Assembly: GCA_012513005.1 (NCBI GenBank)
Contig: JAAZCZ010000067.1
Span: 1 to 5,001 of the forward strand
Reading direction: 5' to 3'
DNA: 5,001 nucleotides
Origin: Oscillospiraceae bacterium
GTDB lineage: Bacteria; Bacillota; Clostridia; Oscillospirales; Oscillospiraceae
Shown here: positions 1 through 5,001 of the stretch, piece by piece
How positions within the stretch are numbered: position 1 is the stretch's first letter
How the letters are laid out: every line of letters begins with the position of its first letter
Position numbers and translations under genes: made by a program
Notes under the pieces: generated by a model
The model's input: the letters and a program-made list of their open reading frames with translations, nothing else
Database searches by the model: none
Told to the model about the DNA's origin: nothing

Positions 1-474
1 CACGTGCAGTACCCTAGTCATTGTTTGCTCTATGTCTTCCCTGCTGCCTGACCATGGTCTGTACGGATTTACTATGTAAAATACCTTGGTATCCTCGCTG
101 CTTAAAGCTTTTGAAAACTGGCCTATCATGTGTGAGCCCATTGCCCCGCCGCCAATGTCCATTATGACTGTCCTTTTTGCATCATAAAGAGTCTCGTTGA
201 CACCCGATACGACAGTCGGAGCATCGAGATACTGCGACTGATAGTGAAATATTATGCCCTTACCGGAAAACTCTCCTGCCTTGTCTCTTGCCCTAAAAAG
301 TGGCTTTGTCTGGTCCATATCGAAAAAGTGTACGCTGTTTGGCTTTCTCATCCCGACTAACTCAGCTGCCATGTTAAGGGCAATCTCAGTCTTGCCTGAG
401 CCTGCTTCTCCGATAAATACCAGATTTTTGTTATTGATAATTAGCTCTTCTAAATATTTGTCAATCAATTTCAT
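1..474 (-). CDS. P-loop ATPase of unknown function, SIMIBI (MinD/ParA/CobQ)-like, 3' end outside window
   Basis: The reading frame is open from ATG at 474-472 to the left edge, giving 158 residues with no stop, so the C-terminus is missing. A short helix (about 1-17) leads into a hydrophobic strand and a Walker A motif GEAGSGKT at residues 22-29, with Lys28 and Thr29 as phosphate and Mg ligands. FFDMDQTKP at 52-60 resembles the acidic strand that follows the P-loop in MinD/ParA-type ATPases. TVIMDIGGG at 102-110 fits Walker B, with Asp106. VFYIVNP near 130-136 looks like the later base-contacting strand of these folds. ATP or GTP binding is therefore well supported, but the role is not recognised. 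An in-frame TGA lies just upstream, so this ATG is the only good start that keeps the P-loop. The ribosome binding site is poor: GGA only three bases before ATG. It follows the symporter gene after a 76-base gap holding a strong hairpin, so expression may be reduced or uncoupled. No signal peptide is seen, so it is probably cytoplasmic. Confidence 0.82.
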   Translation of the reverse strand, partial: MKLIDKYLEELIINNKNLVFIGEAGSGKTEIALNMAAELVGMRKPNSVHFFDMDQTKPLFRARDKAGEFSGKGIIFHYQSQYLDAPTVVSGVNETLYDAKRTVIMDIGGGAMGSHMIGQFSKALSSEDTKVFYIVNPYRPWSGSREDIEQTMTRVLHV

Positions 475-506
475 ACTTCCAATATATCACATTTTGGCAG
501 TTTAAC

Positions 507-540
507 ATAGCACCCCGCAAAAATATTTGCGGGGTGCTAT
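507..540 (-). terminator. strong intercistronic hairpin, possible partial terminator or mRNA processing/stability element
   Basis: Arms at 507-521 and 526-540 are perfectly complementary over 15 bp, with a GC-rich core (CACCCCGC/GCGGGGTG) and a four-base loop. It starts 10 bases after the symporter stop codon and ends about 32 bases before the ATPase start. In the minus-strand transcript the downstream side reads GTTAAACTGCC, with no U-run, and the plus side has none either. It is therefore not a canonical Rho-independent terminator. It may protect the upstream message's 3' end or lower expression of the ATPase gene. The stem is seen directly; the function is inferred. Confidence 0.5.
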
Positions 541-550
541 GCAGAGAAAA

Positions 551-2002
551 TTATTTTAGCGCATCCTGAGCCTTGTATACGAATCTGCCTTCGAAGCAAA
601 CTCTCTTGTCTACCAAAGCACAAGCAAGGTATGCCAGCAGAGAGGTTATTGCAGTTGTATAAATAGGCTGCCCCAGTATTGCAAGCGAGGGCACAAAGAA
701 CTTGGAGAGCAGGAACGTGATAACGCCCACAAGGAATGTTGTCCAGCCGCTTGATTTTTTGAGTGTCTTCGGGAAGTAGAATATGCCGAACATTAGGATT
801 GTGTACGGCGCCCAGAGAGTAAGTACACTCATGAGCGAGCCGAGCACTCCCTTTATTGTTGTTGCCGCCAAATATGCGACCACGGCAAAAACGAGTATTA
901 GAGCGCGTGCCCAGAAAACCTGGGTTTTATCGTCCATATCGGGCTTAATAAACTTAACAACAAAGTCGTTTGTTGCCATATTAGCTACTGCAACAAGCAG
1001 ACCCGTGGCTGTTGAAACATCCGCTGCCCAAAGTCCTGCCAGCAATATGCCGCAAATTACGGGGTTTATTTGCGCTACTACCGTTGCCATTGCCATTGCA
1101 GATTTTTCCAAGCCGGGAAAATATGCAGCTGCAATTACTCCGAAAAGTGCGGAAATAAAGCCCGCGGGTATCATTAAGGCAGCAGCTAAGATAAAGCCGC
1201 GCTTTGCTGTTTTCTCGTCTTTGGCAGAAAGTGCCACCTGAATTGTTCCGGCAGTCGGAATAGCCTGCAAGAGCATTGTGAGAAACCATGCTGCAATTGC
1301 CGCTGTTCCCATACCCTTAAACAGGTCATACCACTGCGATCCGTCGCCAAATCTTCCGTCTGTCGGCAGTTTTGCCAGGGCAAGATTAATCTGCTCAAAG
1401 CCGCCGTAGTGCTGCACAGTCGCAATAACACCTATTACAAGGCCGACATAGATCATGATTACATTGATTACATTAGAAAGAGCAGCCGACCACATTCCGC
1501 CGACAATTGCTATAATAAGGAATATTCCGGCAGAGAGCAGAAGTCCCGTGCTGTAGCTTATGCTGGGAATTAAGGCTGACAGTATTGTGCCGCCTGCAAC
1601 CATCTGCAGAGCCACGATTACGACCTGTACAACCAGCTGAATTACAAGTGATACGGTCTGAAATTCCTTGCCGAACACCTGGTTCCACATGCCGTTTATT
1701 GTCTTAATGCCGGATTCTCTGAGTCTGCCTGCAAAAAAGAGTCCCATTAGCAGTGCACCCGCTGCCCATGCAGTGTCATACCAGCCGGCTGAAATGCCTG
1801 CTGTGAATGCGTTCTGAGCAACGCCTGTTGTTGAGGCTCCTCCTACCGCAAGACCCGCAACGGAAACACCGATTAGCCATGTTCCGAGTTTCTGGTCGGC
1901 AAAAAGAAATCCCTTTGAAGAATTCTTCTTTTGAAGGCGCGTTGAGTACCATGATGTGAACAGTAATAGTAACAGATACAGAACTACGATTGCTAATGCC
2001 AT
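551..2002 (-). CDS. sodium:solute symporter (SSS family), substrate unknown
   Basis: This is a 483-residue, very hydrophobic membrane protein with about 12-13 predicted segments, within the usual size of the SSS family (PutP, PanF, SGLT relatives). An N-terminal membrane helix (about 1-18) precedes the cytoplasmic stretch TRLQKKNSSKGF. GGASTTG at 54-60 is the broken first core helix. GGMWSAALSNVINVIMIYVG at 168-187 is the family's conserved block. AADVSTATGLL at 326-336 matches the core helix carrying the Na+ (Na2) ligands, with Ser330-Thr331 corresponding to PutP Ser340-Thr341. Na+-coupled uptake is therefore likely. An in-frame GTG at 2011 would add three residues, but it lies inside the ribosome binding site GAGGTGA (2008-2014), which is five bases from ATG at 2002; I take the ATG. 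It starts 39 bases after the dehydrogenase stop, so the two are probably co-transcribed. The cargo is probably an organic acid or a related small solute, by context only; subfamily and substrate cannot be assigned by eye. Confidence 0.93.
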   Translation of the reverse strand: MALAIVVLYLLLLLFTSWYSTRLQKKNSSKGFLFADQKLGTWLIGVSVAGLAVGGASTTGVAQNAFTAGISAGWYDTAWAAGALLMGLFFAGRLRESGIKTINGMWNQVFGKEFQTVSLVIQLVVQVVIVALQMVAGGTILSALIPSISYSTGLLLSAGIFLIIAIVGGMWSAALSNVINVIMIYVGLVIGVIATVQHYGGFEQINLALAKLPTDGRFGDGSQWYDLFKGMGTAAIAAWFLTMLLQAIPTAGTIQVALSAKDEKTAKRGFILAAALMIPAGFISALFGVIAAAYFPGLEKSAMAMATVVAQINPVICGILLAGLWAADVSTATGLLVAVANMATNDFVVKFIKPDMDDKTQVFWARALILVFAVVAYLAATTIKGVLGSLMSVLTLWAPYTILMFGIFYFPKTLKKSSGWTTFLVGVITFLLSKFFVPSLAILGQPIYTTAITSLLAYLACALVDKRVCFEGRFVYKAQDALK

Positions 2003-2007
2003 GATTT

Positions 2008-2014
2008 TCACCTC
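2008..2014 (-). promoter_or_regulatory. ribosome binding site fixing the symporter start
   Basis: The minus strand reads GAGGTGA, a seven-base match to the anti-Shine-Dalgarno complement, with five bases before ATG at 2002-2000. The alternative GTG start (2011-2009) is part of this element, so the longer start is unlikely. Confidence 0.8.
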
Positions 2015-2041
2015 TCAAATTATTTGGGTATTGCGGTTTTA

Positions 2042-3109
2042 CTATTTTGCAGTTGCAATTCTCATAAGGGTATTAAAGTCATCGTTTTCGGAGATAAGTC
2101 CAAAATCAGATGCCAGCTCACAAAGCTCGGCAGCCAAGGCTTCTCCGACTTCAAATCCGCTTTTTTTAGTCTCTTTGAATTTTTTGTATTCTATTTCGCC
2201 GGGTAAAAAGATTTCTTTTACGCCCACAGCAGGTCTGCTGTTTTTCATCATTCTGACATAGCTGTCTGCACTTTTTTTGAAAATATCAATCGGCATAAAG
2301 TGCGAAGGGTCGATGATTATTACCGCAAAGCCTGTGTTTTCTGTTTCGAGCTTATCAACAAGACCGATGTCGCTGCCGTAGGCTGCATTTCCCAAAACGG
2401 CAGACAGCACATCAACCATTACTGCTAAGCCGTAACCCTTGTGCTCACCTATCGGCAAAACCGTGTATGCTTCTTTTGACTTTGTTGTGGGTCTGCCGTC
2501 AATGTCGTTTGCCCAGCCCGGTGGGATATCTTTGCCTTCCCTTGCGTATGCCAGTATTTTCCCGAAGGCGACACCGCTTGTAGATACATCAAGTACCATA
2601 GGATATTCATTTTCAGTCGGCACACTTATCACAATCGGGTTTGTGCCGAGTAGCCTGTCTGCCCCTCCGTAGGGCGCCATTGCAGTGAATGTGTTGCAGC
2701 AGACGATGCAGATTACATCATCCTCGGCTGCTCTCCAGCCATAGTATGCGCCGCAGCCGATATTAGCCCCGTGCATGCCCGTTCCGACAGAGATTCCGTA
2801 TTCGCGGGCTTTAATAAGCACTTCGTCGTAGACCTTGTTTACCGAGACGATGCCTGAGCCGTTGTCGCAGTCAAACGCCAAAACTGCCTTGTTATCGAGT
2901 GTCTTTTTCATATTTGGTTTTGCGTTTAAACTACCGTTTTTTAGCTGTCTGAGGAAAAGGGTTATTCTTGATAGACCGTGTGAATATACTCCGGTGAAAT
3001 CCGAGTGCGTTATCACTGTGCCTGCAATATCGGCATCTGCCTCAGACATTCCGCCTGCCATAAAGAGTGCCTTGGTGAGACTTCGTTCCTCCTCGTAGCT
3101 GATTATCAT
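2042..3109 (-). CDS. malate/L-lactate dehydrogenase family (Ldh_2) NAD(P)-dependent oxidoreductase
   Basis: This 355-residue protein is full length for the Ldh_2 family, which includes ureidoglycolate dehydrogenase (AllD), 2,3-diketogulonate reductase (YiaK), sulfolactate dehydrogenase (ComC) and piperideine-2-carboxylate reductase. Visible blocks in order are SHGLSR at 43-48, with His44 the presumed catalytic acid/base; MAPYGG (144-149) and GTNPIVISVP (155-164) of the nucleotide-binding region; DVSTSGVAFGKI at 174-185; PPGWANDIDGRPTT at 196-209; and GEHKGYGLA at 221-229. The enzyme should interconvert a 2-hydroxy acid and a 2-oxo acid (or imine) in the cytoplasm using NAD(P). Which substrate cannot be decided from motifs, since family members differ widely. 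The usual H-F-G-x-A-G segment is the variant MHGANIGCGAYY at 112-123, a possible specificity difference. ATG at 3109 has an excellent GGGAGG four to six bases upstream. It is the first leftward gene, directly behind a good promoter, followed by the symporter. Confidence 0.93.
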   Translation of the reverse strand: MIISYEEERSLTKALFMAGGMSEADADIAGTVITHSDFTGVYSHGLSRITLFLRQLKNGSLNAKPNMKKTLDNKAVLAFDCDNGSGIVSVNKVYDEVLIKAREYGISVGTGMHGANIGCGAYYGWRAAEDDVICIVCCNTFTAMAPYGGADRLLGTNPIVISVPTENEYPMVLDVSTSGVAFGKILAYAREGKDIPPGWANDIDGRPTTKSKEAYTVLPIGEHKGYGLAVMVDVLSAVLGNAAYGSDIGLVDKLETENTGFAVIIIDPSHFMPIDIFKKSADSYVRMMKNSRPAVGVKEIFLPGEIEYKKFKETKKSGFEVGEALAAELCELASDFGLISENDDFNTLMRIATAK

Positions 3110-3206
3110 TATTACCTCCCGTGCAGCTTTTTTTGTCTCCCGAATAAGGTTTTTATCTGTTTTGACCCTGCAGGGAAACTCCTTATTGCACTATTCTTTT
3201 TTTAGC

Positions 3207-3234
3207 ATTTTATACCACCTGTTATTAAAGTCAA
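3207..3234 (-). promoter_or_regulatory. sigma-A-type promoter for the dehydrogenase-symporter transcript
   Basis: The minus strand carries TTGACT (3234-3229), a 16-base spacer and TAAAAT (3212-3207). An overlapping TATAAA (3214-3209), preceded by TG plus one base, gives an extended -10 alternative. The predicted start near 3200 leaves a leader of about 90 bases. An ACTGTGT half-site (3249-3243) lies just upstream of the -35 box, where an activator could sit. Not experimentally shown. Confidence 0.6.
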
Positions 3235-3299
3235 GCTATTCGACACAGTTTGTTCATAATCATATTATTAGCACATTTTTAGGCTAAATTAAAGTAGTA

Positions 3300-3326
3300 T
3301 TGACCAAAAATATGTGATACTATCAT
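3300..3326 (+). promoter_or_regulatory. candidate rightward promoter for the PanE-like and flavin reductase genes
   Basis: TTGACC (3300-3305) is followed after 15 bases by TATCAT (3321-3326); CATATT (3324-3329) at an 18-base spacing is an alternative. Spacing is off the 17-base optimum, so this may be weak or activator-dependent. The predicted leader is about 80 bases. A second TTGACT at 3346-3351 lacks a convincing -10. Confidence 0.4.
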
Positions 3327-3328
3327 AT
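3312..3328. promoter_or_regulatory. palindromic operator candidate overlapping the rightward -10 region
   Basis: The core TGATA-C-TATCA (3315-3325) is a perfect odd palindrome. Counting the flanking AT pairs, seven of eight positions match over 17 bases. It overlaps the proposed -10 box, the classic position for a repressor site. No regulator gene is in the window, so the binding protein is unknown. Confidence 0.4.
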
Positions 3329-3348
3329 TAATACAAGGTAATAATTTG

Positions 3349-3395
3349 ACTGTGCCGCATATTTACACCATTAGGCAAAACTGTGCAGGCACAGT
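3349..3395 (+). repeat. ACTGTGC repeat cluster ahead of the PanE-like gene (operator or RNA switch candidate)
   Basis: ACTGTGC occurs at 3349-3355 and again at 3380-3386, 31 bases apart (about three helical turns), and its complement GCACAGT lies at 3389-3395. The last two form a 16-bp inverted repeat, ACTGTGC-AG-GCACAGT, ending directly at the ribosome binding site AAAGGAG (3396-3402). The first and last copies also pair as ACTGTGCC (3349-3356) with GGCACAGT (3388-3395). The same right arm can therefore pair with either left arm. This fits a multi-site DNA operator or two exclusive RNA hairpins in the leader; the sequence alone does not decide. Confidence 0.5.
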
Positions 3396-3411
3396 AAAGG
3401 AGTTTTAGGTC

Positions 3412-4362
3412 ATGAAGATAGCGATTCTTGGCTGCGGTGCAGCCGGTAGCGTTTTTGCCGGGTATCTTAAACTGGGCGGGGCTGATGATATTGTTCTTGT
3501 TGACATCAATAAAGCTCATATGGATAAGGTATCAAAAGACGGTCTTATTTTAAGAACACCCGAAGGCGAATTTCATACTGAAGGCTACAAAACGGCAAAT
3601 AGTGCAAGTGATATCGGAATAGTCGACATTGCGATTATCATGGTAAAAGCTACGCAAACGGAGGCTGTTTTGGAGGCTTCTATGGCATGTATCGGGCCTG
3701 ATACCGTTGTGGCTACTCTTCAAAACGGGCTGGGCAACGATGAGAAAGTAAAAAAATATGTTCCCGCTAAAAGGGTTATTTTCGGTTGCGGGAACATCGG
3801 AACAGAGCTTCCGGAGCCGGGAGTCTGCGTTGCAAAACCCATTGCCGGCATTAACATGTTTATAGGTCCGGCGGAAAAAAGCGAAAATAATGATAAGGCC
3901 GGGGCTTATCTTGAAAACTGCTTTGCCAAGGGCGGTCTTTCGCCAAAATACTACGATGATGTGAGGCCTCAAATCTGGAAAAAAGCCACATCTAACGCAG
4001 GATTTAACACCGTCTGCGCTGTTTTGAGGCTAAAAATCAAAGAGGTATATGCGCTTTCTGACGGCGTTGCTTTGGTTTGGCAGATTTGGAAAGAGGCAAG
4101 TGATGTTGCAGAGGCTTTGGGTATACCCGGAATTTGGGAGTTTATGCAGGAGCAAATGCCGGGGCTTATTCGTGATCTGGGAGACTACTATCCATCTATG
4201 GCACAGGATGTGCTCATGCACCACAGACAGACAGAGGTCATAGTATTAACAGGTGCAATTTCCGACTATGGCAAAAAGGTCGGTGTTGCTACACCCACCT
4301 GCGATGTGCTGACGCAGGTTATTAAGGCTTTGCAGGCATCTTACGATGTTCAGTATAAGTAG
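3412..4362 (+). CDS. 2-dehydropantoate 2-reductase family (PanE/ApbA) oxidoreductase, probably NAD(H)-preferring
   Basis: At 316 residues it is normal length for the ketopantoate reductase family. An N-terminal Rossmann domain starts with GCGAAG at 7-12. VKATQT at 78-83 has the conserved Lys79, and TLQNGLGND at 102-110 has the conserved Asn105. The helical C-terminal domain carries WKKATSN at 189-195, where Lys191 and Asn195 align with catalytic Lys176 and Asn180 of E. coli PanE. SMAQD at 262-266 and TE at 274-275 match the substrate-binding serine and Glu256. The catalytic set is intact. The second strand ends in VLVDIN with Asp31, where E. coli PanE has Arg31 contacting the NADPH phosphate; this suggests NADH use. 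The family reduces ketopantoate to pantoate, but it also contains paralogues of unknown substrate, and no pantothenate gene is nearby. ATG at 3412 follows AAAGGAG by nine bases. It is first in a rightward pair with the flavin reductase. A 2-hydroxy/2-oxo acid role is likely; pantothenate synthesis is possible but not favoured. Confidence 0.92.
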   Translation: MKIAILGCGAAGSVFAGYLKLGGADDIVLVDINKAHMDKVSKDGLILRTPEGEFHTEGYKTANSASDIGIVDIAIIMVKATQTEAVLEASMACIGPDTVVATLQNGLGNDEKVKKYVPAKRVIFGCGNIGTELPEPGVCVAKPIAGINMFIGPAEKSENNDKAGAYLENCFAKGGLSPKYYDDVRPQIWKKATSNAGFNTVCAVLRLKIKEVYALSDGVALVWQIWKEASDVAEALGIPGIWEFMQEQMPGLIRDLGDYYPSMAQDVLMHHRQTEVIVLTGAISDYGKKVGVATPTCDVLTQVIKALQASYDVQYK

Positions 4363-4390
4363 AATATAACTAACAAAAGGGAGGAAAAAA

Positions 4391-4951
4391 GTGAGTAAAC
4401 TAAAAATATTGGCGGTTGTAGGCTCTCTTAGAAGAGACTCTTTGAATCTGCAGCTTGCAAAAAAAGCGGGAGAGCTTTTGGCTGATGAGGCTGAATTTGA
4501 GATTTTAGACTTTTCTGATGTGCCGTTTTTCAATCAGGATATTGAGTATCCGGCTCCCGAGGCTGTAAGCAAGGTAAGAGACAAGGTTATTAACGCTGAC
4601 GGAGTTTGGTTTTTCAGCCCGGAGTATAATCATTTTTTCTCGGGGGTATTAAAAAATCTGCTTGACTGGCTCTCCAGAAAGCCCGAAGGCAGCGATGTGC
4701 ATGTTTTATTTAATAAGCCGGCAGCACTTAGCGGTATTACATTCGGGATGTCCGGCACTGCGCTTAGCCAGGATAACTTAGTTACCCTGCTCAGCTTTCT
4801 AAATTTGGATATTATGAATGTACCCAGACTGGTTATCCCAAATGCAGATTCTCAGCTGGGCGAAAACGGCAGGCTAAAGTTGACTGCAAGTGAAAAGTAT
4901 CTTGAAAAACAGGCAAGTAGCTTTATGCAGTTTATTAGAAACAGAAAATAG
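4391..4951 (+). CDS. NAD(P)H-dependent FMN reductase family flavoprotein (flavodoxin fold)
   Basis: This 186-residue protein has the usual size of the family containing YieF/ChrR, azoreductase-type and SsuE-like enzymes. After the first strand (KILAVV), GSLRRDSLN at 11-19 is the flavin-phosphate loop (GSxRxxSxN pattern). DVPFFNQD at 43-50 matches the common LPxxNqD block. SPEYNHFFSGVLKNLLDWLSR at 76-96 is the family signature SPEYN...LKNxxDW, though the usual Pro-Gly before LKN is Ser-Gly here. It should bind FMN and reduce flavin, quinone or similar acceptors with NAD(P)H in the cytoplasm. No signal peptide or Fe-S cysteine cluster is present. The start is GTG at 4391, six bases after GGGAGG (4379-4384), with no better ATG nearby. 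The 28-base gap after the PanE-like gene and the shared strand argue for one operon. The physiological acceptor is unknown; a general redox or detoxification role is as likely as a pathway-specific one. Confidence 0.9.
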   Translation: MSKLKILAVVGSLRRDSLNLQLAKKAGELLADEAEFEILDFSDVPFFNQDIEYPAPEAVSKVRDKVINADGVWFFSPEYNHFFSGVLKNLLDWLSRKPEGSDVHVLFNKPAALSGITFGMSGTALSQDNLVTLLSFLNLDIMNVPRLVIPNADSQLGENGRLKLTASEKYLEKQASSFMQFIRNRK

Positions 4952-5001
4952 CACAAATTCCAAATAATATAAAAAGCTCGCAGGCAAGATTAATAACTGC
5001 C

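Larger units (their letters stand above)
3110..3411. other. divergent intergenic regulatory region, no gene
   Basis: This 302-base spacer separates the start codons of two divergent gene sets. I see no coding sequence with a plausible start and ribosome binding site and no RNA gene. It is more AT-rich than the flanking genes. It holds a leftward and a weaker rightward promoter candidate, a TGATA-C-TATCA palindrome, and several ACTGTG-type half-sites. The leftward leader (about 3200 to 3110) also contains the self-complementary CCCTGCAGGG (3166-3175), flanked by AATAAGG (3143-3149) and CCTTATT (3181-3187). These could form a modest leader structure, but nothing matches a riboswitch class I recognise. 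Confidence 0.75.

Noticed and set aside
254..505. An 83-codon plus-strand open frame
   Set aside because: It lies almost entirely opposite the ATPase frame, which has a Walker A, a DxD strand and a Walker B motif; the plus-strand frame has no ribosome binding site or recognisable family and ends inside the hairpin.
783..1241. A 152-codon plus-strand frame opposite the symporter
   Set aside because: The composition is that of an antisense shadow (Ala/Thr/Ile-rich) and the minus frame is a complete, motif-rich symporter; no ribosome binding site.
3110..3200. Possible riboswitch or T-box in the dehydrogenase leader
   Set aside because: The leader is only about 90 bases, its pairings are short (7-bp AATAAGG/CCTTATT and a CCCTGCAGGG palindrome), there is no terminator helix with a U-run, and no known conserved core is visible.
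3550..3972. A 140-codon minus-strand frame opposite the PanE-like gene
   Set aside because: It is antisense to a gene with intact catalytic motifs, with no recognisable domain or credible translation signal.
4952..5001. Terminator after the flavin reductase or start of a next gene
   Set aside because: Only weak GGCA/TGCC complementarity and AT-rich sequence are present; there is no stem plus U-tract, and the 50 bases are too few to support a coding call.
1..5001. CRISPR array, insertion sequence, tRNA, phage or toxin-antitoxin elements
   Set aside because: No regularly spaced repeats, terminal inverted repeats with a transposase, cloverleaf sequences, or small paired genes were found on either strand.

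Overview
The window looks like a chromosomal piece from an anaerobic or facultative low-to-mid GC Bacillota, most likely a Clostridia-type organism. Supporting signs are strong purine-rich ribosome binding sites (GGGAGG, GAGGTGA, AAAGGAG), a GTG start, sigma-A-like promoter boxes in an AT-rich divergent spacer, and protein families common in such genomes. No rRNA, tRNA, phage or transposon signal is present, so the taxon is an inference.

Layout. Two gene sets diverge from a 302-base spacer (3110-3411). Leftward on the minus strand, in transcription order, are an NAD(P)-dependent malate/L-lactate dehydrogenase-family enzyme (Ldh_2 fold; 3109-2042), a sodium:solute symporter (2002-551) and the first 158 codons of a P-loop ATPase (474 to beyond base 1). 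The first two are 39 bases apart. A perfect 15-bp hairpin (507-540) without a U-tract separates the symporter from the ATPase. Rightward on the plus strand are a ketopantoate-reductase-family (PanE/ApbA) oxidoreductase (3412-4362) and, 28 bases later, a small NAD(P)H-dependent flavin reductase (4391-4951). Bases 4952-5001 hold no recognisable feature.

How the genes may work together. The dehydrogenase and the PanE-like protein come from unrelated folds, but both interconvert 2-hydroxy and 2-oxo acids, and the symporter could bring in an organic acid or similar solute. The simplest reading is a catabolic island for uptake and redox conversion of a hydroxy- or keto-acid, with the flavodoxin-fold protein as an auxiliary redox partner. 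The PanE-like protein has Asp31 where the NADPH-using E. coli enzyme has Arg, so it probably prefers NAD(H) and may not serve pantothenate synthesis. The true substrate cannot be read from the sequence.

The divergent spacer is the most structured non-coding part. It has a good leftward promoter, a weaker rightward promoter overlapped by a TGATA-C-TATCA palindrome, and repeated ACTGTGC half-sites, including a 16-bp inverted repeat directly before the rightward ribosome binding site. No regulator gene is present in the window. Nothing here amounts to a clearly new biological system. The points most worth a second look are the ATPase in a metabolic operon, the spacer repeats and the uncharacterised enzyme combination.
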